Positions 14,504 through 21,576 are shown, numbered from the stretch's first letter. The stretch: DNA of 21,969 nucleotides from CABMGU01 sp035292785 (GCA_035292785.1 DATDPK010000050.1:1-21969), one strand, 5' to 3'. Numbers and translations: made by a program. Notes: generated by a model not told the origin, from the sequence alone.

Positions 14504-14598
14504 ACCTTTATGACGATGGCTCAATTGATTATTTTGAAGAAGATGACGACTTGAACGGCGCAGACGCTGCCTATATGCGCGGTTATTTGTCCGCATAA
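14497..14598 (+). CDS. Mini-ORF (33 aa), acidic
   Basis: This 33-residue ORF starts at the ATG that overlaps the preceding stop and encodes MVDLYDDGSIDYFEEDDDLN then GADAAYMRGYLSA, a strikingly acidic, ordered-looking sequence. Its frame stays open upstream to a TGA at 14440-14442, so it may also be the 3' half of a gene interrupted by a frameshift. No family is recognised. Confidence 0.42.
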   Translation: MVDLYDDGSIDYFEEDDDLNGADAAYMRGYLSA

Positions 14599-14612
14599 TT
14601 TTTTCTTTTTCT
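14599..14612 (+). terminator. T-rich terminator-like tract
   Basis: Two T runs (TTTTTTC, TTTTTC) lie directly after the second mini-ORF and before the promoter of the secreted-protein gene, matching the T-tract terminators of archaea. Confidence 0.4.
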
Positions 14613-14621
14613 AAGATAACT

Positions 14622-14629
14622 TTTTAAAT
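14622..14629 (+). promoter_or_regulatory. TATA-like box of secreted-protein gene
   Basis: TTTTAAAT lies about 40 nt before the ATG at 14665, so transcription would begin near 14652 and include the ribosome binding site GAGGTGAT (14653-14660). Confidence 0.55.
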
Positions 14630-14664
14630 CAAGCAATTATCACAAGCTTAGAGAGGTGATGTTG

Positions 14665-15186
14665 ATGAAAAAACTGTTTGTAATTCTATTAACGCTCTTG
14701 TTGTGTGTTTCTGTTGCTAATGCTTATGTGTACAAGAACATTGGTGCTAATAGACTGCAATATCGTTCTGCCTTTACAGGCGCAGCAACATTGCAGGACG
14801 TGACTCCTTCTCTTGGTGCTGTTGGCTTAGAGATTCTTGCTTATGGTGCGAGGGATGTTGGCGGCAGTGTTAACCCGAATACTCCTTTGGAGTATCGTGT
14901 TCAGGTTTCCCAAAAGACTGCTGGCAGTCCTCCGATTACAAATGCTTACAGGCCAACGATCTTCTTGGTCGTAATATACAATGATGGCAGTTTCGAGTTG
15001 TACGGCACCGAGGATGTTCCAAACGTGCAGGCTTCAAATCGCTTTACTTACGACCCCACTCTTGGTCGCTGGGTTAACACCAAGGGTGTGTCTCAGGGCA
15101 ATGTGAAGGGTCAGCAGAGGTTTGTTGGGCTTGTCTCTTTCAACGGCGAGACTAAGCTGATTCAAAAGAACCTGAACGTGCGTTAA
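14665..15186 (+). CDS. Secreted protein of unknown function
   Basis: This 173-residue protein starts with a clear signal peptide (MKKLFVILLTLLLCVSVANA, cleavage expected after ANA). The mature part is a small beta-rich domain with YVYKNIGANRLQYR at its start and PTIFLVVIYNDGSFELYGTED in the middle; no cysteines and no known family. GTG 14656, ATG 14659 and TTG 14662 are in frame, but the first two overlap the ribosome binding site GAGGTGAT at 14653-14660, so the ATG at 14665 is the sensible start. A T-rich tract follows the stop. Confidence 0.82.
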   Translation: MKKLFVILLTLLLCVSVANAYVYKNIGANRLQYRSAFTGAATLQDVTPSLGAVGLEILAYGARDVGGSVNPNTPLEYRVQVSQKTAGSPPITNAYRPTIFLVVIYNDGSFELYGTEDVPNVQASNRFTYDPTLGRWVNTKGVSQGNVKGQQRFVGLVSFNGETKLIQKNLNVR

Positions 15187-15203
15187 TTTTTCTTCTTTTT
15201 TTA
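15187..15203 (+). terminator. T-rich terminator-like tract
   Basis: TTTTTC TTC TTTTTTTATT follows the stop of the secreted-protein gene and precedes the aIF5A promoter, the expected form of an archaeal intrinsic terminator. Confidence 0.45.
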
Positions 15204-15214
15204 TTACCGTAAAG

Positions 15215-15224
15215 CTTTTAAATA
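15215..15224 (+). promoter_or_regulatory. TATA box of aIF5A operon
   Basis: CTTTTAAATA is centred 26.5 nt before the ATG at 15246. Confidence 0.7.
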
Positions 15225-15245
15225 CCCCTCTTTCTCGTCTTATAT

Positions 15246-15647
15246 ATGAGTACGAAAGTAGTTGGTGCGGGCACTCTTAAGGAAGGCAGCTACATACTTA
15301 TTGATGGCGCTGCCTGCAAGGTTGTCAGCGCTGAAACCTCAAAATCAGGCAAGCACGGCCACGCTAAGGTCAGGATGGTTGCTGTTGGTATTTTGGATGA
15401 AAAGAAGCGCGAGATAGTTATGCCTGCTCACGATAACGTTGAAGTTCCTATTATTGAGAAGAAGACTGCCCAAATTCTTAGTGTCTCAGGTGATGTTGCT
15501 AATGTTATGGATGAGGAGAATTATGAGACTTTTGACCTTAAGATTCCTGAGGAATTGAAGGCCACTGTTGTTCCTAATTGCAAGGTTCTTTATTGGGTTA
15601 TTTTGGGCCAGAGGGTTATGAAGCAGTTGAAGGGAGGTGCTGAATAA
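15246..15647 (+). CDS. eif5A: Translation initiation factor aIF5A
   Basis: It binds the ribosome E site and relieves stalling, and needs hypusine (or deoxyhypusine) on one lysine. The 133 residues match archaeal aIF5A throughout: N-terminal GTLKEGSYILIDGAACKVV, the hypusine loop TSKSGKHGHAK (modified Lys36), then MPAHDNVEVPIIEKKTAQIL and a C-terminal OB fold. The gene is led by its own TATA box. The stop overlaps the next start as TAATG, coupling it to ribosomal protein L40e. Deoxyhypusine synthase is not in this window. Confidence 0.97.
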   Translation: MSTKVVGAGTLKEGSYILIDGAACKVVSAETSKSGKHGHAKVRMVAVGILDEKKREIVMPAHDNVEVPIIEKKTAQILSVSGDVANVMDEENYETFDLKIPEELKATVVPNCKVLYWVILGQRVMKQLKGGAE

Positions 15648-15808
15648 TGGTGAAGTTCCCTGAAGCTGATGCAAGAATGTTCCGTAATAAGTTTGTTTGC
15701 AGGAATTGCAAGGCTGTTGTCCGTGCTCCAAGCAGGAAGATTGCTGAGGGCGCTGTTAAGTGCCGGTCTTGTGCTGGAAAGGCTTTTAAACCGAAGCGTA
15801 AGAAGTAG
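15647..15808 (+). CDS. rpl40e: Ribosomal protein L40e
   Basis: This 53-residue basic protein of the large ribosomal subunit reads MVKFPEADARMFRNKFVCRN near the start, with a four-Cys zinc site CRNC...CRSC and a KPKRKK tail, the standard archaeal L40e (eL40) pattern and length. In eukaryotes it is made as a ubiquitin fusion; here it stands alone, as in other archaea. A GGAGGTG ribosome binding site inside the end of the aIF5A gene (15633-15639) and the TAATG overlap support the start. The intramembrane protease gene follows 5 nt after its stop. Confidence 0.95.
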   Translation: MVKFPEADARMFRNKFVCRNCKAVVRAPSRKIAEGAVKCRSCAGKAFKPKRKK

Positions 15809-15813
15809 TTTTC

Positions 15814-16986
15814 ATGAATGTTGATTCTGTTGCAGCGATTATTTTTGTACTTCTGTTGGCTTTGTTCCTGTGGCGTAAGAGAAAGCAGGTTGAGTTTCAA
15901 AAGATGCTTTTCCCGATTTTATACGTTGTCTTGTTTCGTTCCAAGTTTGGCGTTCGTTCAATGGAGTATTGGGCGAAAAAGTTTCCTCGTTTTCTGTCCT
16001 GGGCTGGCTATGCTGGTGTTATTCTTGGATTTGTTGGTATGGTTTTAATCTCAGTTCAATTGATTTTCAGCAGTATTGAAGTTTTCCTTAAGCCGGAAGG
16101 CATTCCTGGAATTCAACCAGTGCTTCCTATTGAGGCAAAGGGTGTGTTTTTTGTTCCTTTCTTGTACTGGATAATCAGTATTTTCCTGCTTGCTCTTGTT
16201 CACGAGTTTTCTCACGGTGTTTTGGCAAAAGTTCATAAGATTCCTGTGAAAAGCAGTGGTTTTGCTTTTCTTTGCCTGTTGCTTCCGATTATTCCTGCTG
16301 CTTTTGTTGAGCCTGATGAAAAGGTTCTGCAGAAAAAGAGGAATCTTAAGCAGTTGAGTGTTTTCTCTGCAGGCCCAATATCTAATTTAGTCTTCGCCGC
16401 TTTTATGCTTTTGTTGTTCGCAGTTTTTTCTCCTGTTCTTTCTTCTGCTTTTGATGAGAAGGGTGTTGAACTGGTTTCTGTTTCAGCAGATGGTCCTGCT
16501 GGCTTGGCCGGTCTTGCTGAAGGCGATGTTATTACTCAGGTTGATGGGCAAATTGTTGTATCTCCGCACAACTTGTCTTCTGTTTTGAACTCTTCCATCC
16601 CTGGCGCTCAAGTTTCTGTTAAGACATTGGATAAGTCAATTTCAGTAACTCTTGGCGAGAATCCTAAGAATGCTTCTTTGGCCTTTTTAGGCGTTAATGT
16701 CAAGCCTTTTGTTGAGCCAAAAGAAAGTTTTGTTGCAAAGTATGGTGTTTTGCTTCCCAAATTTTTGAAATGGTTTGCCGGCCTGATTTTCTGGCTGTTT
16801 ATGCTGAATATTGGAATAGGCTTGTTTAATCTTTTGCCGATTGGTCCTTTGGATGGCGGCAGGATGTTCCAGCTTGTTTGTTTCAAATTTTTCAAGAAGC
16901 CTGTTGCTTTGAAAATCTGGGCTTTCACAAGTATTTTCTTTATTGCCTTGATTATTTCTAATATGTTGTTAGGTTTCTTCCGCTAG
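15814..16986 (+). CDS. Site-2 protease family intramembrane metalloprotease (M50) with PDZ domain
   Basis: This 390-residue integral membrane protein has an N-terminal helix and about six further helices. The zinc-binding HEFSH (130-134) lies in one helix, and the third ligand region is near the C-terminus (PIGPLDGGR, Asp347). A PDZ domain (about 215-298; VSADGPAGLAGLAEGDVITQVDG) lies between them. This is the RseP/S2P plan: such enzymes cut transmembrane segments of anti-sigma factors or other membrane proteins. The archaeal substrate is unknown. It lies 5 nt after L40e, so it is probably the last gene of the aIF5A operon. Its stop codon overlaps the convergent rtcB stop within the palindrome CTAG (16983-16986). 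Confidence 0.93.
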   Translation: MNVDSVAAIIFVLLLALFLWRKRKQVEFQKMLFPILYVVLFRSKFGVRSMEYWAKKFPRFLSWAGYAGVILGFVGMVLISVQLIFSSIEVFLKPEGIPGIQPVLPIEAKGVFFVPFLYWIISIFLLALVHEFSHGVLAKVHKIPVKSSGFAFLCLLLPIIPAAFVEPDEKVLQKKRNLKQLSVFSAGPISNLVFAAFMLLLFAVFSPVLSSAFDEKGVELVSVSADGPAGLAGLAEGDVITQVDGQIVVSPHNLSSVLNSSIPGAQVSVKTLDKSISVTLGENPKNASLAFLGVNVKPFVEPKESFVAKYGVLLPKFLKWFAGLIFWLFMLNIGIGLFNLLPIGPLDGGRMFQLVCFKFFKKPVALKIWAFTSIFFIALIISNMLLGFFR

Positions 16987-18434
16987 CCCTTCACATTTCC
17001 CCAGGGCTTGAACGCTACCAGTTTTTTGCTTATTCCTGCAACGTCCATTACGTCTACTACTTCAGAAATTGGTTTGTATGCAAATCCTGCTTCTTCTGCT
17101 AATCCTGAGTATGATACTGTTCGTACATAGATTCCTCTTTTCTCCATTGATTTTTGTAATGCTTCTCCTTTTACTTCTTTTCTTGCTCTTGTCCTGCTCA
17201 TTGTTCTTCCTGAGCCGTGTGCTGTGCTTCCGAATGTTTCTTCGAGTGCTTTGTCTGTTCCCATTAGCAAATAGCTTCCTGTTTCCATGCTTCCGCCTAC
17301 TATGACCGGCTGTCCTATTTTCCTGAACATTGGCGCTAATTCTGGCCTGCTTGGTCCGAAGCATCTTGTTGCTCCTTTTCTGTGCACTACTAATTTCTTC
17401 ATTTTTCCGTTTAATTTGTGCTCCTCAACCTTTGCAATATTATGCGCTACGTCATATACAAGGTGCATTTCCATTTGTTCCGGCGTTTTTTCGAATATTT
17501 TGTGGAAGCATTCTCTTATTCTGTGCAGTATGACTTGTCTGTTTGCAAATGCCGCGTTTGCAGCGCACGCCATTGCGTGATAATAGTCTTGTCCTTCGTT
17601 TGATGTGAATGGCGCGCAGGCTAATTCTCTATCTGGAACGGAGATGTCATACTTCTGCATTACTGCAGTGAATATTTTCAAATAGTCTGTTGCTACCTGG
17701 TGTCCGAATCCTCTGCTTCCGCAGTGTACCATTACGCATATTTGGTCTTCGCTGAATATTCCGAGTTTTTCTGCTGTTTTTTTGTCAAATATTTGCGCTG
17801 CCTGCTGTATTTCTAAGTAATGATTGCCAGAGCCGAGTGTTCCTAACTGGTTTATTCCTCTGCTTGTTGCCTTGTCTGATACTTTGCTTGGTTCTGCGTG
17901 TTCTATGCATCCGTAGTCTTCCATTCTTTCAAGGTCTTCGTCCCAGCCGTATCCGTTTTCAATGCACCATTTTGCTCCGTTTTGCATTACTTTTTTGAAT
18001 TCTTGTGGTGTCATCTTGACGAATCCTTTGCATCCTACTCCTGCCGGTACTTGTTGGAATAGTAAATCTACCAGTGGGCGTAGTTTTGGCTGTAATTCTT
18101 TTAGTGTTAAGTTTGTCGTAATCAACCTCATTCCGCAGTTGATGTCAAATCCTATTCCTCCTGGAGAGATTACGCCTGTATTCGGGTCAAATGCAGCCAC
18201 TCCTCCTATTGGGAATCCGTATCCTGAGTGTGCATCCGGCATGCAGAGTGCGTGATTCTGTATTCCTGGCAGACAGGCAACGTTTGTCAGCTGGTCGTAA
18301 ACCGTCATATCCATTTCTTTCAGCAGTTTTTCGCTTGCGTAGATTCTGGCAGGAACTCTCATTCCTTTTTTGTAGCTTGTTGGTATGTCCCAGATTACTT
18401 CTCCTTTTCTTTCCAGTTTTGGCATTTCTGTCAT
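16983..18434 (-). CDS. rtcB: RNA-splicing ligase RtcB
   Basis: It joins 2',3'-cyclic-phosphate and 5'-OH RNA ends, chiefly the halves of spliced tRNAs, using GTP and Mn2+. The 483 residues have the full set of signatures: PDAHSGYGFPIGG, GGIGFDINCGMR (metal Cys), LGSGNHYLEIQ, HCGSRGFGHQ, VYDVAHN, VVHRKGATRCFGP, and the HGSGR segment (GSTAHGSGRTMSR) that holds the guanylylated His. No intein is present. The start at 18434 overlaps the archease stop as ATGA; a longer reading to 18461 would run into archease for no gain. Archease is needed for repeated RtcB turnover, so the pair is a functional operon. Confidence 0.97.
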   Translation of the reverse strand: MTEMPKLERKGEVIWDIPTSYKKGMRVPARIYASEKLLKEMDMTVYDQLTNVACLPGIQNHALCMPDAHSGYGFPIGGVAAFDPNTGVISPGGIGFDINCGMRLITTNLTLKELQPKLRPLVDLLFQQVPAGVGCKGFVKMTPQEFKKVMQNGAKWCIENGYGWDEDLERMEDYGCIEHAEPSKVSDKATSRGINQLGTLGSGNHYLEIQQAAQIFDKKTAEKLGIFSEDQICVMVHCGSRGFGHQVATDYLKIFTAVMQKYDISVPDRELACAPFTSNEGQDYYHAMACAANAAFANRQVILHRIRECFHKIFEKTPEQMEMHLVYDVAHNIAKVEEHKLNGKMKKLVVHRKGATRCFGPSRPELAPMFRKIGQPVIVGGSMETGSYLLMGTDKALEETFGSTAHGSGRTMSRTRARKEVKGEALQKSMEKRGIYVRTVSYSGLAEEAGFAYKPISEVVDVMDVAGISKKLVAFKPWGNVKG

Positions 18435-18850
18435 ATGTCGAGTACCACTCTTGCTTTCCATTCTTTGTTCTTCTCTACTTTGTATTGGTGCATTGTGATT
18501 GCTTTGACGTCTTGGTGCAGTTCTTGTTCTGTTGGTTTTATTTCGTCTCCTGTTAATGTTGCTTTTAATGTTATTTCTTTATCATTGACTTTTACTTTTA
18601 CGTCGTGGAATACCATTGCGTCTTTGTCTTTCAAATAAACTATTTCTTCCAAAAACTCGAACAATAGTGTTTCTATGTCTTTTGCTTTTTTCTCTATTTC
18701 TTTTTTGACTGCCGGCTTTACTGTTTTCGTGTTTGCCATGCTTTCTATTACTGCTTGTGCTGCGCTTTGAAATAATTCTGCCAAGTCTTTGCCTGTTGCC
18801 TCGAATGCAATGTCTGCTATTGCAACGTCTTCGATAAATTTGTAAGGCAT
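18431..18850 (-). CDS. Archease (RtcB activator)
   Basis: This 139-residue protein stimulates RtcB guanylylation and turnover. The sequence shows the family features: N-terminal YKFIEDVAIADIAFEATGKDLAELF (the D-x-A-D metal region), a helix AAQAVIESM, LLFEFLEEIVYLKD, and the C-terminal AITMHQYKVEKNKEWKARVVLDI. Conserved acidic residues near the N-terminus and at the last Asp bind metal. The gene is promoter-proximal, with a TATA box at 18873-18880, and overlaps rtcB by 4 nt. Confidence 0.95.
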   Translation of the reverse strand: MPYKFIEDVAIADIAFEATGKDLAELFQSAAQAVIESMANTKTVKPAVKKEIEKKAKDIETLLFEFLEEIVYLKDKDAMVFHDVKVKVNDKEITLKATLTGDEIKPTEQELHQDVKAITMHQYKVEKNKEWKARVVLDI

Positions 18851-18872
18851 ATAGAATGACGCTGTCTTTTTG

Positions 18873-18880
18873 TTTATAAA
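18873..18880 (-). promoter_or_regulatory. TATA box of archease-rtcB operon
   Basis: TTTATAAA is centred 26.5 nt before the ATG at 18850 and lies 3 nt past the tmk stop, so the promoter is squeezed into the 32-bp gap. Confidence 0.7.
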
Positions 18881-18882
18881 TG

Positions 18883-19485
18883 TTACTTGGCTTGTATCGC
18901 CTGCAGAACTGCTTTTCTCACGTCTGCATATACGCTTTCCCTGTCTCTCATTCCGTCCACGTAGACAATGTTTTCTCCGAGCAGTTCTCTTAATCTTCTG
19001 TAGTTTGCCCTGACTTTGTCAAGGAATTCTTGCTGTTCAAAGCTGTTTTGTTTTCTTTTTTCTGCTGCCATTCTTTTGATTGCTTCTTCTGCTGTTATGT
19101 CCACAATTATGGTTAAGTCTGGAACTATTAATCCTGTGTGCAGTTGGTGTATTTTTTCAAACGGCACTCCTTGCGCCATTTGGTATGCGTATGTTGAGTG
19201 TTTGTATCTGTCTGATACTACTATGATGCCTGATTCAACTAATTGCCTGACTATTTTGCAGTGTTCCACTCTGTCATCAACAAATAGCTTGAGCGCTTCA
19301 TCTCCTCTTTTTGTTGCGTCTTTTTCTGTTAGAAGTTTTGTTACGTGTGCGTATCTGTATGGCTCTCTTGTTAAGAAAACGTGATTATTCTTGTCCAGCG
19401 TGTAAAGTTCTACTCCGAGTCTGTTGATTACTGTCCCTTTGCCGCAGCCGTCTATTCCTTCTATTGCTATGAAAACCCCTTTCAT
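18883..19485 (-). CDS. tmk: Thymidylate kinase
   Basis: It phosphorylates dTMP to dTDP. The 200 residues begin with the P-loop FIAIEGIDGCGKGT (Gly-rich, GKGT), then TREPYRY, FVDDRVEH, the DRY-type VVSDRYKHSTYAYQMAQG, a PDLTIIVDITAEEAIKRM strand-helix, and a lid region with AAEKRKQNSFEQQEFL. Lengths and motifs are those of the standard Tmk family. The TATA box at 19508-19514 lies 26 nt before the ATG, so it is transcribed alone or read through into archease-rtcB. Confidence 0.95.
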   Translation of the reverse strand: MKGVFIAIEGIDGCGKGTVINRLGVELYTLDKNNHVFLTREPYRYAHVTKLLTEKDATKRGDEALKLFVDDRVEHCKIVRQLVESGIIVVSDRYKHSTYAYQMAQGVPFEKIHQLHTGLIVPDLTIIVDITAEEAIKRMAAEKRKQNSFEQQEFLDKVRANYRRLRELLGENIVYVDGMRDRESVYADVRKAVLQAIQAK

Positions 19486-19507
19486 ATCTTGCTAAGAATT
19501 GGACTTG

Positions 19508-19514
19508 TTTTTAT
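19508..19514 (-). promoter_or_regulatory. TATA-like box of tmk
   Basis: ATAAAAA on the minus strand is centred 26 nt before the tmk ATG at 19485. Confidence 0.55.
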
Positions 19515-19520
19515 GTATTT

Positions 19521-19997
19521 CTAGTATTTACCCAATAGGTCAGAAACTGCTGCTCCTATTGCTGCTGGAAAGCTTATTACAACTACAAGTTTGAGGACAT
19601 TGTCTAGTGTTCCTGCCATTTCAGCCATTCCGTATAGGTAAAGAAGAAGGAATGCTGTGAATAATGCGATGAAGTAGTATGTTGTTATGCGTTTTGCCCA
19701 GAATTGTCCGAATGGTCTTTGTTTGCGCTCGTTGTGTGGTACTCGTGCATATCCTACAAAGTAGATTTCTGCTGTCAGGATGAGCCAGGTTGCTATTGTC
19801 ATCAGGACTAAATCCCAGGTTTCCAGGGCTAGTCCGACTTGTAAAAGCAGTCCTTTTAGCACGAATGTGAATCCGAAGAATAGTGCGCCGAAGAATGCAA
19901 CGATGACGTGCTTTATGTCAAAGTGTCCTGGAATTTTTTCTACTAGTCTTTCTTTTAGTACTTGTACATCTCGTGCTATTTGGTCTATTTTTGCCAT
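19521..19997 (-). CDS. Four-helix membrane protein (DUF2391-like)
   Basis: This 158-residue protein has a short N-terminal coiled coil (1-22), then HFDIKHVIVAFFGALFFGFTF and four membrane helices, with FPAAIGAAVSDLLGKY at the end. It shares helix plan, a GAxxG-type first helix and a DLxGK end with the protein at 13348-13941, and is probably its shorter paralogue. The function is unknown. It lies one nucleotide after the stop of the small disordered protein at 19999-20259, so the pair is co-translated. Confidence 0.7.
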   Translation of the reverse strand: MAKIDQIARDVQVLKERLVEKIPGHFDIKHVIVAFFGALFFGFTFVLKGLLLQVGLALETWDLVLMTIATWLILTAEIYFVGYARVPHNERKQRPFGQFWAKRITTYYFIALFTAFLLLYLYGMAEMAGTLDNVLKLVVVISFPAAIGAAVSDLLGKY

Positions 19998-19998
19998 G

Positions 19999-20259
19999 TT
20001 AGTAGAACTCTATTTGTGGTATGTCGTCGTCTTTCTTTTCTTCCTGCGGTTGTTCTGGTGTTGGAACGCTGTCAAACATGCTCATCAGGTTTGAAACTGC
20101 CGGGCTTGGTGAGTCGAATATGTTTGGCTGGGATGCTGGTTTTTCCGCAGGCGCTTCGTTTGTGTACACTTCGTGCCCGCTGACTAATCCCATTAATAGT
20201 TTGATGGCTTTGCGTATTTCATCTTTAGAATCTGTTTTTGTGTCTATTGTTAGTTTCAT
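19999..20259 (-). CDS. Small conserved-looking protein with disordered Pro/Glu-rich tail
   Basis: This 86-residue protein begins with a beta-strand and helix (MKLTIDTKTDSKDEIRKAIK then LLMGLVSG), followed by a low-complexity Pro, Ser, Asp and Glu region ending DDDIPQIEFY. The ordered head and short acidic C-terminal motif suggest an adaptor that docks on a partner. I do not recognise a family. It is the promoter-proximal partner of the membrane protein at 19521-19997, separated by one base. TATA-like ATTTAAAG (minus strand, 20288-20295) lies about 32 nt upstream of the ATG. Confidence 0.72.
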   Translation of the reverse strand: MKLTIDTKTDSKDEIRKAIKLLMGLVSGHEVYTNEAPAEKPASQPNIFDSPSPAVSNLMSMFDSVPTPEQPQEEKKDDDIPQIEFY

Positions 20260-20304
20260 CTCTTTTTATGTATTTTTACTATAGAACTTTAAATAGTTTT
20301 CGTG

Positions 20305-20724
20305 TTAGCGTCTGCTGTATACTACTCTGCCGGAAGCGTATCTTCGCGGCAGGTTTCTTGCCGCTTGGTATATCCTGCATCCTTCTGACGGGTTTGTTGT
20401 AAACTCGTATTCTTTTAAGCGTTCTGCAAGTGTTCGTTTGCTCTTGGACGCTTGAATAACTGCTTCCTGTCCTTCTCTGAACAAGTCATTTAGAAATCTT
20501 CTGTGGGGCCTTTCTATTTCGTTTGTTGCTGTTCTGACCAAAGAGCGCATTTTTTTGGCTAAGTCATTGCTGAAGTACAGTTCTGGTACTGCGCGGCTGC
20601 ACCAAATTAGATATGCTGAAACTTTGTCTCTTCCAATAGCCGTGCCCAGTGGCGCATATCCGAGAAATCTAAGTACTCTTCCAAATGCTTGGTTGAACCG
20701 TTCCCAAGATACTGCTTCCCCCAT
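20305..20724 (-). CDS. Basic hypothetical protein
   Basis: This 139-residue, strongly basic and probably helical protein has no recognised family. Features are a WERFNQAFGRVLRFLGYAPLG head, a central RSLVRTATNEIERPHRRFLNDL stretch, and an Arg/Tyr-rich end (NLPRRYASGRVVYSRR) that could bind nucleic acid; this is only inferred from charge. A TATA box lies 27 nt before the ATG. It follows the Cys-cluster protein at 20764-21522 by 39 nt and has its own promoter in that gap. Confidence 0.7.
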   Translation of the reverse strand: MGEAVSWERFNQAFGRVLRFLGYAPLGTAIGRDKVSAYLIWCSRAVPELYFSNDLAKKMRSLVRTATNEIERPHRRFLNDLFREGQEAVIQASKSKRTLAERLKEYEFTTNPSEGCRIYQAARNLPRRYASGRVVYSRR

Positions 20725-20747
20725 ATTCTCGTCAGAAAACCAGTCTC

Positions 20748-20754
20748 TTATAAA
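20748..20754 (-). promoter_or_regulatory. TATA box of basic hypothetical gene
   Basis: TTTATAA on the minus strand is centred 27 nt before the ATG at 20724, inside the 39-bp gap. Confidence 0.65.
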
Positions 20755-20763
20755 CTTATCGTC

Positions 20764-21522
20764 TTATTTTGGCACTTCAATTTTGTATCGTTCACAAAGC
20801 CCAAGAATGTATTCTGGAATGTCTACAGTTATTCCGCGCCGCAGAGTACCTGTTCGTGGTGTTCTGTGCAATCCCAGTTCAAATGCTTTTCGTAAATTGG
20901 CTTCAAAATCATTTTCGCGCACTAATGCGTTTATTATTCTTTCAATTTCCGGTCTTTTTTCTTCTTCCAATTCCTGTCTTGTTTTGAATTCATCAGGAAC
21001 CGGTTGTCCTAGTAATCTCAGTGCTTGGGCATACGACATATCTGGTTTTATTCTTCTGTTCCATCTTTCTGCGCTTTCATATTCTTCTGTCGTGTTTCCG
21101 TCTCTTCTGAAGTATTCTGCAACTTCTTCTCCTGTGTAGATGTTGAATCCGTGTTTGAAACGGTGGCTTGTGTCTGGGTGATGTCTTCTTTCCAAAATTT
21201 TGCCAAGATTAGCCAGATCCCAGGAAACGTTTATTGGTCCTTCTTTTAGTTCCCATTTTGGTTCGTAGTAAGGGCCTTTCTCTGCGCGCTTTTCAGTTGG
21301 TATTGTTACTTTTTCAGGGTCGTCTGCCAATTCTGCCGTGATTATGCCAAGATTTAGTGTTGTTTCAATATATGGTGGAAAAGTTGTCGAACATCCTCCG
21401 AATCCGTGGCACATTTGTGGACAGCGTTCTCCTTGGCTCACCGTAAGAACTTGTTGTCCTGTTTTTCCTGTGAGTTTTCTTTTTAGTTGTTCAAATTCTT
21501 TTGCTACTGCTGCTTTAAGCAT
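20764..21522 (-). CDS. Hypothetical protein with N-terminal Cys cluster
   Basis: This 252-residue soluble protein is not recognised. An early Cys group (ERCPQMCHGFGGC, C-x3-C-x5-C) could bind a metal or cofactor. Further on are WDLANLGKILERRHHPDTSHRFKHG, TGEEVAEYFRRDG, and a helical, highly charged C-terminal half with MSYAQALRLLGQPVPDEF. The longest reading begins at 21654 but passes straight through the tRNA-Pro gene; the ATG at 21522 has a TATA box 25.5 nt upstream and lies clear of the tRNA, so it is the start. Confidence 0.75.
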   Translation of the reverse strand: MLKAAVAKEFEQLKRKLTGKTGQQVLTVSQGERCPQMCHGFGGCSTTFPPYIETTLNLGIITAELADDPEKVTIPTEKRAEKGPYYEPKWELKEGPINVSWDLANLGKILERRHHPDTSHRFKHGFNIYTGEEVAEYFRRDGNTTEEYESAERWNRRIKPDMSYAQALRLLGQPVPDEFKTRQELEEEKRPEIERIINALVRENDFEANLRKAFELGLHRTPRTGTLRRGITVDIPEYILGLCERYKIEVPK

Positions 21523-21543
21523 TTGTTTAATTAATTCATTTTC

Positions 21544-21551
21544 ATATTTAA
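21544..21551 (-). promoter_or_regulatory. TATA-like box of Cys-cluster gene
   Basis: TTAAATAT on the minus strand is centred 25.5 nt before the ATG at 21522, between the gene and the tRNA. Confidence 0.58.
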
Positions 21552-21576
21552 GTTTTATTAGTCGCAAGAATACAAA

